Positions 10,560 through 23,394 are shown, numbered from the stretch's first letter. The stretch is DNA of 64,000 nucleotides from Diphasiastrum complanatum (GCA_029204225.1 CM055095.1:22388006-22452005), one strand, 5' to 3'. Notes: a model not told the origin generated them from the letters alone. Program-made: numbers and translations.

Positions 10560-13500
10560 CCTTTTGCATATCTAGTTGATTGCAACTCCGCACGCTATCG
10601 TACATCCTCCAGTAATGGACTTGCTGTCATCTTTGCAGCTCACCCAGCTCGCATCACTATAGTGATGCAGCTCGAATCCTTTCTCTTCGTTTCTAGCTCT
10701 GTAGGTTAGTTCAACATTTTGGGTACCCTTAAAAAATTGTAAGATTCGTTTGGCCATTTTCCAATGTGCTAGACCAAGATTGGAACAGAATTGGCTCAAT
10801 GCGTAGACAGAGAAGGCCAGATCGGGTCTGGTACAAATTGCTAAGTATATCAGACTACCGATTAAGTTCTGGTAGGGTATACCTGTCATCTTCTGTTCTT
10901 CCTCTTCTGTTTTTGGGCAATCCTGTTTTGTGAGCTTGGCTCCAGCTATCATTGGTGTGGCTTTCTCTTCACAGTCCATCATGTGGTACCTCCAACACTT
11001 TTTTGGCGTATTCTGACTGACGCAAGTGCATTTCGCCATTTATTCGATCTCTTTTGAGGAATTTCCTATCATCAGCGAATCATCCACAAATGGTCAATAT
11101 CACAAAATCTTTTCCTACTCTTTTGATGTAGACATTACAATCTGGTTGAGTAGGATTGAAGTCTAGAGACTTCAGAAGACCATCAAGCTTTTTGTACCAG
11201 GCTCGTGATGTCTGTTTTAGACCGTAGATGCATCTCTACAATCGACAGACATATTGTCTGTTGTCGGGGTCTTCATAGCCTTCAGGTTGCTTCATGAAAA
11301 TTTTCTCCTCTAGATCTCTGTGGAGAAAGGCTGTTTTCACGTCAATCTGGTGAATTACCAGATTGTACTGTGTGGCGTATGTAAGGAGTAGCCTTATGCT
11401 TGTCATCTTGACCATGGGCAAATATGTGTCAAAATAGTCGACACCATATCTCTGCTTGTAGCCCTTCGTGACAAGCCTTGCTTTGTAGCGGCCAATGGTG
11501 CCATCTGATTTCAGCTTCTTCTTGTACACCCATTTGCAGTCGACTACTTTTCTGTATTTAGACAGTGGCTCTAATGTCCATGCCTTGTTTCGCCTCATCG
11601 ACTCAATCTCTTCTGACATTGTCTGTTTTCAAAATTCTCCCTCTGGACTCTGGATAGCTTCTTGGTATGTTGCTAGCTGAAGCTGTAGTACTCGAACTGC
11701 GTGTCTTTGCTCCATTGAAGATTGTCAAAATAGCGGCTTGGAGGTCTTCTTTGTCTTGTTGACCTTCAAGATTTGTTTCGTCGCTGCTCAAACATTTCTT
11801 GTTCATGGGGTCGATCCTCTGTTTCCTACTGCTCTGGAGTCTGGGGTCCTGCATTCTGATTTGATGACTGTCCTCGATCTCCCTCTTGAATAGGCAGTAG
11901 TGTAAAGATCTCATGGCCTCTTTCGTCTTTCAGTCCAAGGAATGTGGACTCATCGAACTTTACATCTCTATTCGAAACAACCTTCTTCGTGGTTGGATCG
12001 TAGAGTCTGTACACATGTGTTCCGTTCGAGTAGCCGACCATGATTGTTTATTCGGATTTGTCGTCGAGCTTGCTTCTCTTTTCCTTTGGAATGTGCTTGT
12101 ATGTTGCACATCCAAACACTCATGCATATGACAGATCAGGCTTTCTGCCTGTCCACATCTCGTATATTGATTTGTTCTCCATCGTTGTCATTGTAGATCT
12201 GTTTTGCAGGTGTACAGCTGCAGCTATTGCTTCGGCCCAGAATTGGCCTGGCAATTGAGCTTGTGCTATCATGCATCTGGCTCCTTCGACTAGCGTTCTG
12301 TTTTTTCTTTCTGCGACACCGTTGTATTCTAGTGTGTATGCAGGAGTGAACTGGTGTTCAATCCCCTGTTCTTCGCAGAATCTTGAGAATTCTGTGCTTT
12401 TGTATTCACCTCCATTGTCAGATCTAAGAATCCGTATCCTTTTTGACGTGTGTCGCTCTGCGAATGCCACGAACTTCTTGAAAGAATCAAATACTTCAAA
12501 TTTCTTCTTCAAGTAGTAGATCATGGTCATTCGGCTGTAATCATCTATGAACGTTAGAAAATATCTCGAACTTGAGAGCAAATATTTTTTCATCATCGGT
12601 CCACACACATCAAAGTGGACAAGCTCAAGAATCTCCTTGGCTCTTCTTCCTTCGTGTGTGAATGGATTCCGATGTTGCTTGCCTTTTTGACAAGCTTCGC
12701 AGAACTCAACCTCGGCCTTGATATTTTGAGACCTATGACAATGTCCTTTGTGCTCATGTCGTACAGGCTTCGCATGTTTAGATGATACATTCTCCTATGT
12801 CAGAGCAGATCTTCATTTTCTGAAGCATTTAATATGCTATTAGAGTTGCTGATTATTTTGGCCTGGTAGAGGCTTCCTTATCTGCATACGACCATCAGCA
12901 ACTTGTTTGTCATCTTCTTGATCATACGACAAGTGTTGCCATCGAACAAAACTCGAATACCTAGATTTGCCATCTTGGAGACAGATAGCAGATTTTTTCT
13001 GAGTGAGGGCACATAGAGTGCTCCTGGCAGCTCTGCTTGGCCTGATAGTGTTCGTAGCTATAGAGAGCCGATGCCCTTGACATCGTGTCTGCTTCCATTG
13101 CCTAGAATCACCGCTCTGTCGTTTTTGAGTTCACAAAAGTTGATCAAGATCTTCTTGTTGTAGGTTATGTGAGATGTTGCTCCTGAATCAATGACCACAT
13201 TGTAGTCATGTTTGGAGTAGCTTGTCGAAGCTTCGTTGAGTATCGTAAAAGCTTCGTCACCTCTTTCTACATCTTTAGATGATTCTACAACGTTTGCCCT
13301 TTCAGCTTTGTTTTTTCTTTTTGGGTTGAATCTGCAGTCGTATGCAGAATGCCCTTTCTTCTTGCAGTGCATGCAAGGTATCGCTGGATTGAACCAACAT
13401 TTGTTGGTCGTATGGCCTGGTTTGTGGTAGTGATCGCAAGAAGAAGATTGTTGATTTGAGGACTTCGTCTTCTCGAATCTCGGCTTGTTTTTGTTCTTTT

Positions 13501-14187
13501 TATTTCCTTTCATGAAGAGAGCCTTCTCTTGATCACTGTCTCCCTCTCCTTCGTCTCTCATCAGTCTCTCATCAATGACAAGACTAACTACTTTGTCGAA
13601 TGTCATATCTGGTAGACTCAGTATGAGCATTCTCAACGGCTGATAGGATGTCGGTAGAGATTTCATGAAGCACATCAGCTGCTATGGTACTGGGACCTGG
13701 TGCTCCTGTCCTGATGCAGCGAGTTGAGCGAAGATCATTCTGATCTTCTCAACATGCTGATCCAACTGGTTGTCATCCCACCGTATTGATTGCAGCTGAT
13801 TGTGAAGGTGCATGACCAAAGCTGCAGTCCTCACTTCATACTTTTGCTTTAATCTTTCTCATGCTGCATGGCTACTTTCACGGTCTTCAATATGCATGAG
13901 TAGATCTTCATTTATGGACGAAACGATGATCGCCATTACGCGCTCATCCTTTCTGATCCATTCAGCTCTCCTCGGGTCTCCCTCTGGAGGCTTCACCTCT
14001 GAGAGCTCCATCACCAGCCATATGCCTTCGCCCTTCAGGAGTGTTTTGATTTTGAGTTTCTAGATTCTGTAATTTGCGCCATCGAGACTGATTGCTACTC
14101 TGGTTTGGATTGTCGTAGCCATATTATGTTGTCTGGAAGAATCACTGCTGGGATATCAGTAGTGACAACTTGTTGGCTCTGATACCA
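10560..14187 (-). mobile_element. Broken Ty1/copia element C, nested in copia B
   Basis: On the minus strand the primer site lies at 14175-14187 (plus strand GGCTCTGATACCA). Gag starts near 14122 and extends to about 13250, with a CX2C knuckle region near 13440-13320. Protease (VVIDSGATSHIT, near 13200), GAG-pre-integrase and integrase (12790-11830; LRSDNGGEYKS, NRTLVEGARCM) follow. Reverse transcriptase (11619-11236; WVYKKKLKSDGTIGRYKARL) and the polymerase/RNase H joint (11039-10572; RPDLAFSVYALSQF, YSDASW) complete it. The order is the standard copia one. Frames are interrupted in roughly half a dozen places. Hardly any LTR remains at either side, so its ends were lost when it became embedded in copia B or later. 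Confidence 0.85.
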
Positions 14188-14248
14188 TGTCGCAGAAGCA
14201 CGTGTGTGGGACTTATTTGTATTCGTCAATATCGAAGGTGAAGGTACT

Positions 14249-14534
14249 GTAAGATTGAGATTCCAGCATGATCAATTCAAACTACTGTCAAAAGTCTTGT
14301 ATGTTCCTAAACTCACTATAAATCTGTTATCAGTAGGTAAAATTATAGATTTAGGTCATAAGGTGGAGTTTGAGTCTGGCAATGCACTATTGTAAGATTG
14401 AGATTCCAGCATGATCAATTCAAACTACTGTCAAAAGTCTTGTATGTTCCTAAACTCACTACAAATCTGTTATCAGTAGGAGAAATTATAGATTTAGGTC
14501 ATAAGGTGGAGTTTGAGTTTGGCAATGCAGAATT
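14249..14534 (+). repeat. 143-bp tandem duplication inside copia B
   Basis: Positions 14249-14391 and 14392-14534 are nearly identical and head to tail. They cover the protease-distal block of copia B (VLYVPKLTINLLSVG). The two units differ at only a few bases, so the duplication is younger than most decay in this element. Confidence 0.9.
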
Positions 14535-15499
14535 ATCGATAGGAGTAATAATATTCTTGCACTCGGCAAGAGGCATGGATACTTATATAGATTGGCAGAT
14601 TGTTATTTTGATTCTAGTCAAGCTTTGAAAACCCCTGTTCTTGTCAATAAAACATTACTATGGCATCATTGCTTAGGACATTTGAATTATGCATCTGTTT
14701 TGAACATGTCCAAACAATCCATGGCTCTTGATCTCGACTATCCTTCTGGTAAAGTCGATCTCCCTGTTTGCCATAGCTGCATCCTTGGAAAGCACACTAG
14801 GATTCCTTTTAGATCAAGTCATAGGCATGCAGCAAAAGGTTTGTTAGATGTTGTTCGTACAAATACATGTGGACCTATGCAAACTTCTTCATTGCTAGAT
14901 CCAAAGTATTTCATTACTTTTATTGACAAATTCTCCAAAAGAATAGTTGGCTATTTCATTGAATAAAAAGCAGAGGCTTTCATCAAGTTTAGACAATTCA
15001 AAGAGCATGCGAAAAAATCAGATTGGTAAACGAAATAAAGCACCGAGGTCAGATAACGGGGAAGAATACATCTCCATCGAATTCAAGGATTACTGCTTTA
15101 ACAATGACATTGAGCACCAATATATTACCTCCTATTTTCCTCAATCAAATGGTCTTGTTGATAGAAAGAACAGAACCTTAGTCGAATCAGCAAAATGCAT
15201 ATTATCACATGTAACACTTCCAAAGTCCTTCTGGGATGAAGTTGTTTCAACAACAACCTATATTTAGAATAGACGTCCTACTAAAGGTCTCTCAAACAAA
15301 ACACCATTCAAAGTTTGGACAGGTACCAAACCTTCTTTATCAAACTTACGAGTTTTTGAATGTACAGCTTATGTGCAGATTCCTTAAGATCTCAGAAAGA
15401 AAATCAACTTCCAGAGTATCAAATGTATTTTCATCAGCTACACTACTTCAGATCAAGCCTACAAGTTATTCAATCCCATCGAGTCAAAGATATTCACTA

Positions 15500-16018
15500 G
15501 TCTACTAATCGACTAGTTGATTTTTAATCTTCATCCAACTGTTTATCTAGTTCTGCGGATTTTTTCGTGTCTTTATACAATCTGCAAAATTACAAGTGTT
15601 TTTACATAGTCTACAAAAATAGACGGAGTTTGACAACAGTGTCCCATTTTCTCTCTCTACAAACCTAACAATATTGCTTGTTAGGAATCTCGTGTAAAAA
15701 TGCAGTGCCACCTTTTTCGAATTTTTCGCCCCTATCAAAAATTACGTGTAAAAATGCAGTGTCGTCTTTTTTGCATATTTCGCTTATCAGGAATTATGTA
15801 CAAAATGTAGTGTCACCTTTTTTGTATTTTTTTGCCTATCAAGATGTACGAGTAAAAATGCAGTGTTGCATTTTTCGCCTGTGGTAGTTTACGTTCATTT
15901 ATGCAGAATGATAGTTTACGTTCATTTATTCAGACAGACTGTTTATGGCCAATTGTCATCGCTTATCAGCAAGCAACTTCTAAGAAGAACTGGATGAATG
16001 CCAGCGGACTCCAGCCAA
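15500..16018 (+). repeat. Partial downstream LTR of copia B
   Basis: It matches 9294-9800 of the upstream LTR over about 510 bp with many substitutions, including the internal GTGTCGCATTTTTCGC-type units. It stops at CCAGCCAA (16018). There it meets the edge of a different LTR family (copia D), so two unrelated LTR remnants are fused at this point. Confidence 0.85.
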
Positions 16019-16122
16019 TGAATATAACATAAATTGAGCATTCTACACACAAAATTGCAAGATATCACCAATATAGTGCACCAGTGGATAGATGACCCAA
16101 AGAGAACTCATGTATAAGCATG

Positions 16123-16208
<86 letters not shown>

Positions 16209-17485
16209 GAGAGAGACTGCTTCTCTTTCCACGAGCTACATCCTTTTATAGCACGTCCAAACCTAATTTCAAACTTGGTTTCCCTCCATAATGAAAAAAC
16301 CTATATTATTGTGACTAGATTCAATGTCTTTACTACTCAAATATGAATCTACTAAAACTCATGTAGTACACTTTCCCACACTTTCAAAAAGTGTTTATTC
16401 AAATGCTTTTAGACTAATATAACTTTGGAATGTCAAACTCTAAGTCTAATATGAAATTGGCCTCAATTGCCAAATAAACAAATATAGCAAATTTGACTAA
16501 ACTAGTTGAAATCTTTCACACTCCCTCTTCAACTAGTTTTAGCATAGACTTTGATAACACTCCAAGTGATGTCCTATGCTTAAGTCTCTTCCCAATGTTT
16601 TGTTAATGATATCAGCCACACATTCCCTTGAAAAAACATGTTGAAGCTTCACCTCCTTTGCCACGACTTGCTCCCTCACAAAATGATATGCCACCTCAAT
16701 ATGCTTGCTCCTAGCATGAAAGATAGGATTGGTTGCCAACTTTTGGACTGATAGGTTGTCACAAAAGATATTGGGCTCTGTGAAAAATCTATCAAGTGAA
16801 GATACTTGATCATCCTCTTGATCCATACCATCTCCTTTGTGCAATGAGTAAGCATTTTGTACTTGGCCTCAATAGATGACAATGAGATAGTGGCTTGTTT
16901 CTTTGACATCCATGATATAGCTCCATCACCTATGAAAATACAATGAGAAGTAATGTATTTCCTATCCATTTGATCTCTAGCAAAATCCAAATCTGAAAAT
17001 TCAAACAAGTTAGGTAATGATCCCTCATACAATATGCCAAAATCTCGAGTTCCCATGATATATCTCAAAACTCATTTTCCTAGCTTCCAATGCTCCTCAC
17101 TAGGATCTTGTATAATTTGACTCAATCTACTAGCACAATAGCTTATATCTGGTCTTGTGATGGTTAGATAGATACGTGACTCAACTAGCTTTCTATAGAG
17201 AGTAATATCCTTGAAGGATCTTTCATTACCTCTTATAGTTAGCTTTACATGAGACTCCGTAGGTTTTTCACAAGACTTTGCATCTACCATATGAAATATT
17301 TTTAGAATAGAATTAGCATACTTCTCTTGACAAATGAAAGTAGTTTGAGAAGATCTAATCACTTCTATTCCCAAAATGTAATGTAAATGACCAAGGTCAT
17401 GCACCTCAAATTCCTTCTTAAGAGCACTCTTGATATCTTCCACATCTTGATTGTTTCCACCACTCAAGATGATATCATCCACATA
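16019..17485 (-). mobile_element. Broken Ty1/copia element D
   Basis: This is a minus-strand element. The downstream LTR is 16019-16520, cut short at its left side. The polypurine tract lies at 16521-16530 (minus strand GAAGAGGGAG). The RNase H end (HARSKHIEVAYHFVREQ, ADI-NK-LGRDL) and RNase H/reverse transcriptase joint occupy 16539-17068. The polymerase segment with YVDDIIL and LGHLHYILGIEVIRS is 17072-17490. Copia E interrupts it from about 17486. The LTR belongs to the same family as the LTR array at 21.4-23.4 kb. Several breaks are present. Confidence 0.8.
16127..16216. repeat. (GA)n microsatellite inside the copia D LTR
   Basis: This is a 90-bp GA tract with one GGGA interruption. Both flanks align with the family's other LTRs at about 21604-21760 and 22582-22740, where the same place holds only a short mixed AG stretch (GAGATAGAGAAGAGAGAAGA). 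Confidence 0.95.
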
Positions 17486-19510
17486 GAAGAAGTGTTATCC
17501 ATTAACAAGACATAAGGTTCAGAACTAGATTCTTCAAATCCTTCAAATATCTGTTTAATCCATATCAGATCATTTGCCATCTTGGTTGCTGCTACATATT
17601 CCACTTCACAGGAAGATTGAGCTACTGTTGTTTGCTTCTTGCTAATCCAGAGTATGGTTGTGCCAGATGCTAGAGTACAACCTCATAAAATACTCTTGCT
17701 ATCATCCTTCATGGATGCCCAGCTTGCATCACTATAAGATTCGATGTGAAATCCAGCTTCCTTCGAATAACACAATCCATAGACTTTTGTTTCCTAGAGA
17801 TATTGTGATACTCTTTTTGCCAACTTCCAATGTAACGATCCTGGGTTCTGATTATATTGGCTCAACCTGTATACTGCAAATGCTATATCAGGTCTGGTGT
17901 TGTTTGCTAGATATAACAATGATTCAATCAGCCTACGATAGGGTGTTTTGGCCATTCGTTCTTCTTCCTCAAGAGTCTACGGACGATCTGCCTTGTTCAG
18001 TATTGTTCCAGGTATCATGGGAGTATGCACACCTTTGCATTTGAGCATGTTGAAGTCTTCAATGATCTTTTGAGTCTACTTTTGTTGGTGAAGATACAAC
18101 TTACCACCTTCAAAGTCTCTCACGATCTGCAAGCCTAGATAGATTTTAGCTTCTCCTAGGTCAGTGATCTCAAATATTTCAGAGATGTCTCTTTTGACAT
18201 CTGAAATTAACTTATCTTTTCTTGAGAAGATAAGCGTGTTAAAATGATTATTTCATTTTGGACATGTTTGATATAGACATTTGATTCAACAAATAGAGGT
18301 TTGAAGCCTATGGATTGTAGTGCTTCATCCTTCTTTCTATACCATTGTCTCGCTGCTTGTTTGAGACCATAAATGCTTTTATTCATGTGACATCCATATT
18401 CTGGATTTTCTTGGCTTACAAAACCAAGTAGTTGGTCCATGAATAAGTCTTCTTCCAATTTTGCATGCAAGAAAGCAGTTTTCTCATCCACAATATAGAT
18501 TTTCAAATCATGAGCCACTGCATACGTGAATAACAAGCGAATTGATGTATGTTTGACTACCGGTGAGAAAGTATCAGTGTAGTCGATCCCATACTTCTGT
18601 GAAAATCCTCTAGCAACCAACATTGCCTTGTATCTGATGTTTTCTCCATCAGGACCTGTTTTAGTCTTGTAGATCCATTTGCACTTGACTGGTTTTCTGC
18701 CATCAGGTATAGGTGCGAGTGTCCATACATTGTTCTTGTACATGGATGACAATTAGTCCTCCATTGCCTGAATCCAACGATCTTTGTTTGGTCCATCTAC
18801 AGCTTCCTTGAATGTTGGAGGTTCATTAGAGAATCCACAAAATTTGATGGCTATATTAAAAACATCCTGACCATACCTTTCTGGTGGTTTTCATTGTATG
18901 TCTGATCTTTTCACAGGTGGTTTTGAGTTCAATTCTATAGGTTTCGAGTTCGATTCTGATTTGAACTTTTCTGCTGGGATTCGAACTAGCGATTCGAGTC
19001 CATCAGGTATTCAATCTTCACCTCCCTCTGAATCTGGTAACTCTCTTTCATCTTCTGCTTGTTTTTCTTTTGTTGTCATTGGTAGCTTATAATAATTTTT
19101 GAGAATTTCATAGCTGACTAGATCATTGTCTGCTATGTATTTCGTCTCATCAAATTTAACATCTCGAACAACTTTTATCTTGCCAGTTTCAGGTATATAA
19201 ACACGATAGTATGATGAATGCAACTCGAATCCTACCAGAAAATCTTGTTCTGTCTTTTCATCGAGTTTCTTTCTCAGCTTATCTGGTATGTGCATATATA
19301 TTGTGCATCCAAATGTTCAAACATGTGCAAGATTTGGCTTTGACTTCCACCATATCTCATGAGGAATTTTATCTGGTATTCAAAATTTCAGAATATGATT
19401 TTGAAGATAATTTGATGTAGCCACTGCTTCTGCCCACAACTGTTTTAGTGCTTTCGCATGAGCCATCATACACCTTGTAGCTTCCATCAGTGTACGATTC
19501 CTTCGTTAAG
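17486..19510 (-). mobile_element. Broken Ty1/copia element E, nested in copia D
   Basis: On the minus strand, 19510-19300 encodes the end of an integrase core (a RCMMAHAKALKQLWAEAVA-like block). 19295-19011 encodes the integrase C-terminal part (VGFELHSSYYRVYIPE, VVRDVKFDE). 18752-18207 encodes the reverse transcriptase (CKWIYKTKTGPDGENIRYKA, MNKSIYGLKQAARQWY). 18050-17490 holds decayed RNase H (SYSDASWASMKDDSKS, KKQTTVAQSS). The family differs from copia D on either side, which supports a separate insertion. There are several breaks and no recognised LTR. Confidence 0.75.
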
Positions 19511-21300
19511 TAGTGGAAGAAAAAAGATAATGTTGGGAGCTAGTACCCCCAGAGTGTGACAGATTGGTTGGTGTTTGAACTCCTTGCCCAAGGAATTGGC
19601 CTTGAAATGTGGAGCCTTGAGCTACAAGAGGAGGCTGTTGGAATCCTGCTCCATTTTGGTGGTGGAGAGGTGTGTGGATGAGGGACGGTTGGTATGTCAT
19701 GGAGGATCTTGTCATCAATTTGAAAGATAGTCTCTTCCTCACAGAGATCCCATGGATAGTGTGGCCATTTGGGAGGGTAGAATTTTGTCTCAGGCTTTTC
19801 AATTGCAACCTTGGCAACTGGTTCCACCTTGGAAGCATGTTGCGGAGTGGGAGTGCCTCCATATAATTGAGGATCTGAATATTAGAAATATCCAACTCTT
19901 CTGGGCAATTCTGAATTTGTAAGACATTCTCATCATCAATAAATAAATAATCTGATTCATTAGTAGGTAGCCATGCAACATTTAGCAGCTCATCATGGTG
20001 TAGAAGAATATCAATAAAATTGATATTGATGATAGGTGTATCCAGATCAGTTAATCAGTTGTAATCGATTGGGAGTGGAGAGGTACAATTATCCTAATGC
20101 TGAGCACAGTAATCGACATTCACACAATCAATGGTAGCTAGATTGTGACTCCAGTTTATGATATCAGTAGATTTAGTATAATGACCTTTTTTGTGGCTGG
20201 ACTGGTATGGCTCAAATACTGAGTTGGTGTTGAGGACCTTTCATCATGGATGCGTGCAGGTTTGAGTTTACCCGTTGAATCAATGGTGACAGAATTGTCA
20301 CAATTTTCAAAAGTGACTCGGCCTTTGCTCCAGTCATGAATGACCCGTGCATTGGTGAGCCATGGACGACCAAGTAGTAATTCATAAGAATAGGCATTAT
20401 TGGGAATATCAAGTGCTACGAAATCAACAGAAAACTTGAGACCTCCTAGTTTGATCAGCACATGCGGAAGGAAACTGGTAGGTCGGACCACACTTTGATC
20501 AGCCATCTGAAGCTGACAAGTGGGTTTGGCTAGCTTGTCTCTCATATTCCATTCCATCATGAGGGATGTGGAAATGATATTAACTCCGGAGTCTCCATCG
20601 AGTACTGCTGGAACTTCACGGGATTGATGATGGGTAGTTGGGATTTTAATGTTGCCTCGTTCGTTGAGTGGATTTGTTAGATGTAAGGGCATTTCAGGCA
20701 AGTCATTAGTAGTGGTGGTGGTATTGGATTGGATCTGTTGTTTCCACTAGCCAACATGCTTCCAGAGTACATGAAAAGGAAAAGTGATATTGGCTTGGAG
20801 TAAATCTCCCCAAACTTCAGTACTTTCAAGGGTTTTGCTTTCAAAGGGCTTGTGAGGTACTTTATGGGGAGAGGAAGATTGTTGGTCGGCATTGTGGATT
20901 TGTTGACGATACTGATGATGCAGCCAAATTTCTTCAGATGGGTGAGGGTAAAGTATCGGGGTTGAATCTTCACTTGGAGGAACAGCCTACGGTTGAGTTG
21001 TGCTAGGTGCAAGTGTAGGGGCTTGGCATTGGGTTTGTGCCCGAGTCAAGACCCAAGCAGGATGTGTGTCGATGGGTAAGGTTTCTACTTGCACTGAGCA
21101 GACAGGAGCGGCTGACTTAAATCGGGATGGGTAGTACTTCACGTGATGTTCAATACCATAGTTTTCACAAGCTGGAGGAAAACAAAGTTTATCTGGGCAG
21201 CGAATACTAGGATGCTTACTTGCACAGATAAAACATCCTCGTATTGCGGGTAGTTGATGTACGGCAAACACAGCTTCGTTTGGATTTTAAGCTTGGGTAT
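19511..21300 (-). mobile_element. Retropepsin and zinc-knuckle fragment of a gypsy-like element (F)
   Basis: On the minus strand, 21271-21100 encodes a Cys/His-rich knuckle (CFICASKHPSIRCPD and a second Cys pair). 20701-20156 encodes an aspartic protease domain (AVLDGDSGVNIIST, then YELLLGRPWLTNARVIHDWS), the layout of plant Ty3/gypsy gag-protease proteins. 19895-19506 encodes a Gln/Gly/Pro-rich stretch. No reverse transcriptase follows. The protease part recurs at 23395-23790. It is broken in several places, and no LTR can be assigned. Confidence 0.65.
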
Positions 21301-21382
21301 TGGGATCCACTAGTTGAGCATTAGAATCATAAGTATAATAAACAACCATTTCAGTAGAGTACTGCGGTTGAGTATTGTCTTC

Positions 21383-23391
21383 TGTGAGATATTTCAGAAC
21401 CTTAAGATCCAATCTACTTGAATGATCTTTGGTTAGAAAGAGAAATACACTACCAATTTCACCAATGTAGAAAAATCAGCATCTACACACAATTTGAGAT
21501 GCAAACACTAATAGAACTTGATCAAACTTGAATGAAATGATTATGTACTGTTGTTGTCCGTACAAAACCAGAAAGATACTGTATTTCACACGTGTGGATC
21601 CAAAAATAGCAAATATAGATCATTCTACACATAGAATTGCAAGCAATCACCAAAATAGTGCACCAATGGATAGTAGAACCCAAGAGAACCATGTATAAGC
21701 ATGAAATGAGATAGAGAAGAGAGAAGATGACTATCTCCATGAGTTAGATCCTTTTATAACAGGTCCAAACCCTATTTGGCCACTTGGCTTTCCCACCAAA
21801 ATGCTAACCCTACCAATTTTGGGTCTAGATTCAATGTACCCAACTTATTCAAATTGAATCTACTCAAACTCGCATTCTATCTTTCCCACACTTTCAAAAA
21901 GTGTTTATTCAAATGAAATTTAGACTAATGAACTTTGAAAAGTCAACTTCTAAGTCTTAAAAAAGTTTTGGCCTCAATATGCCAAATATGGAAATATTGC
22001 AAAATGTGATGAAACTAGTTGAATCTTTCACACTCCCTCTTCAACTAGTTTTAGCATAGACTTTGATAATACTCCAAGTGAAGTCCTATGCTTCATGAAC
22101 AAGTCTTTTCCCAATGCTTTGGTGAAGATATCAGCTACACATTCCCTTGAAGACACATGTTGAAGCTCCACCTCCTTTGCAATGACTCGCTCCCTCACAA
22201 AATAATATTGTATCTCAATATGCTTGCTCCTAGCATAGTTTTTGACAATAGAACTTTGATCCATCATAAGAATGATCTTCTTCCTAAGAATAGACCTTCT
22301 TTCAATGATCATGTAATGCTCAAAATAGAAACAACCATAATTGATATAAAGAATAGTGTCCACTGTGAAAGATTCAGGTCCTTAAGATCCAATCTACTTG
22401 AATGATCTTTGGTTAGAAAGAGAAATACACTACCAATTCCACCAATGTAGAAAAATCAGCATCTACACACAATTTGAGATGCAAACACTAATAGAACTTG
22501 ATCAAACTTGAATGAAATGATTATGTACTATTGCTGTCCGTACAAAACCAGCAAGCTACTGTATTTCACGTGTGTGGATCCAAAAATAGCAAATATAGAT
22601 CATTCTACACATAGAATTGCAAGCAATCACCAAGATAGTGCACCAATGGATAGTAGAACCCAAGAGAACCATGTATAAGCATGAAATGAGATAGAGAAGA
22701 GAGAAGATGACTCTCTCCACGAGTTACATCCTGTTATAGTAGGTCCAAACCCTATTTGGCCACTTGGCTTTCCCACCAAAATGCTAACCCTACCAATTTT
22801 GGGTCTAGATTCAATGTACCCAACTTATTTAAATTGAATCTACTCAAACTCGCATTCTATCTTTCCCACACTTTCAAAAAGTGTTTATTCAAATGAAATT
22901 TAGACTAATGAACTTTGAAAAGTCAACCTCTAAGTCTAAAACAAGTTTTGGCCTCAATATGCCAAATATGGAAATATTGCAAAATGTGAGGAAACTAGTT
23001 GAATCTTTCACACTCCCTCTTCAACTAGTTTTAGCATAGACTTTGATAATACTCCAAGTGAAGTCCTATGCTTCATGAACAAGTCTTTTCCCAATGCTTT
23101 GGTGAAGATATCAGCTACACATTCCCTTGAAGACACATGTTGAAGCTCCACCTCCTTTGCAATGACTCGCTCCCTCACAAAATGATATTGTATCTCAATA
23201 TGCTTGCTCCTAGCATAGTTTTTGACAATAGAACTTTGATCCATCATAAGAATGATCTTCTTCCTAAGAATAGACCTTCTTTCAATGACCATGTAATGCT
23301 CAAAATAGAAACAACCATAATTGATATAGAGAATAGTGTCCAATGTGAAAGATTTCAGATCCTTAAGATCCAATCTACTTGAATGATCTTT
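21383..23391 (-). mobile_element. Head-to-tail array of copia LTRs and short internal segments
   Basis: Three LTRs of one family alternate with two copies of a 331-bp internal segment. LTR1 is 21383-22032, internal 22033-22363, LTR2 22364-23012, internal 23013-23343, and a truncated LTR3 23344-23391. On the minus strand each LTR starts TGTGAAAGATTCAAC and ends with GAATCTTTCACA or a variant, an extended terminal inverted repeat. Each internal segment encodes only the RNase H end (KHIEIQYHFVRERVIAKEVE, ADIFTKALGKDL) and the polypurine tract. This is a tandem concatemer of a short deletion derivative of the copia D family, probably made by unequal LTR recombination. Confidence 0.85.
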
Positions 23392-23394
23392 TAA

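Larger units (their letters stand above)
9276..16018 (+). mobile_element. Broken Ty1/copia element B, carrying nested copia C
   Basis: A plus-strand LTR runs from TGTTGGATTA (9276) to TTTTCGACA (10439), about 1,164 bp. The initiator-Met primer site (10440-10451) and the first codons of gag (SNYHLWKFKMKTLL near 10480-10530) follow at once. Minus-strand copia C then interrupts it. Plus-strand copia sequence resumes near 14204 with protease-end, GAG-pre-integrase (LLWHHCLGHLNYASV) and integrase blocks to about 15490. At 15500-16018 a stretch matches LTR positions 9294-9800, so it is a partial downstream LTR. The element is old and broken in many places; no reverse transcriptase was seen in this orientation. 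Joining the two halves into one element is an inference from orientation and the matching LTR parts. Confidence 0.7.
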
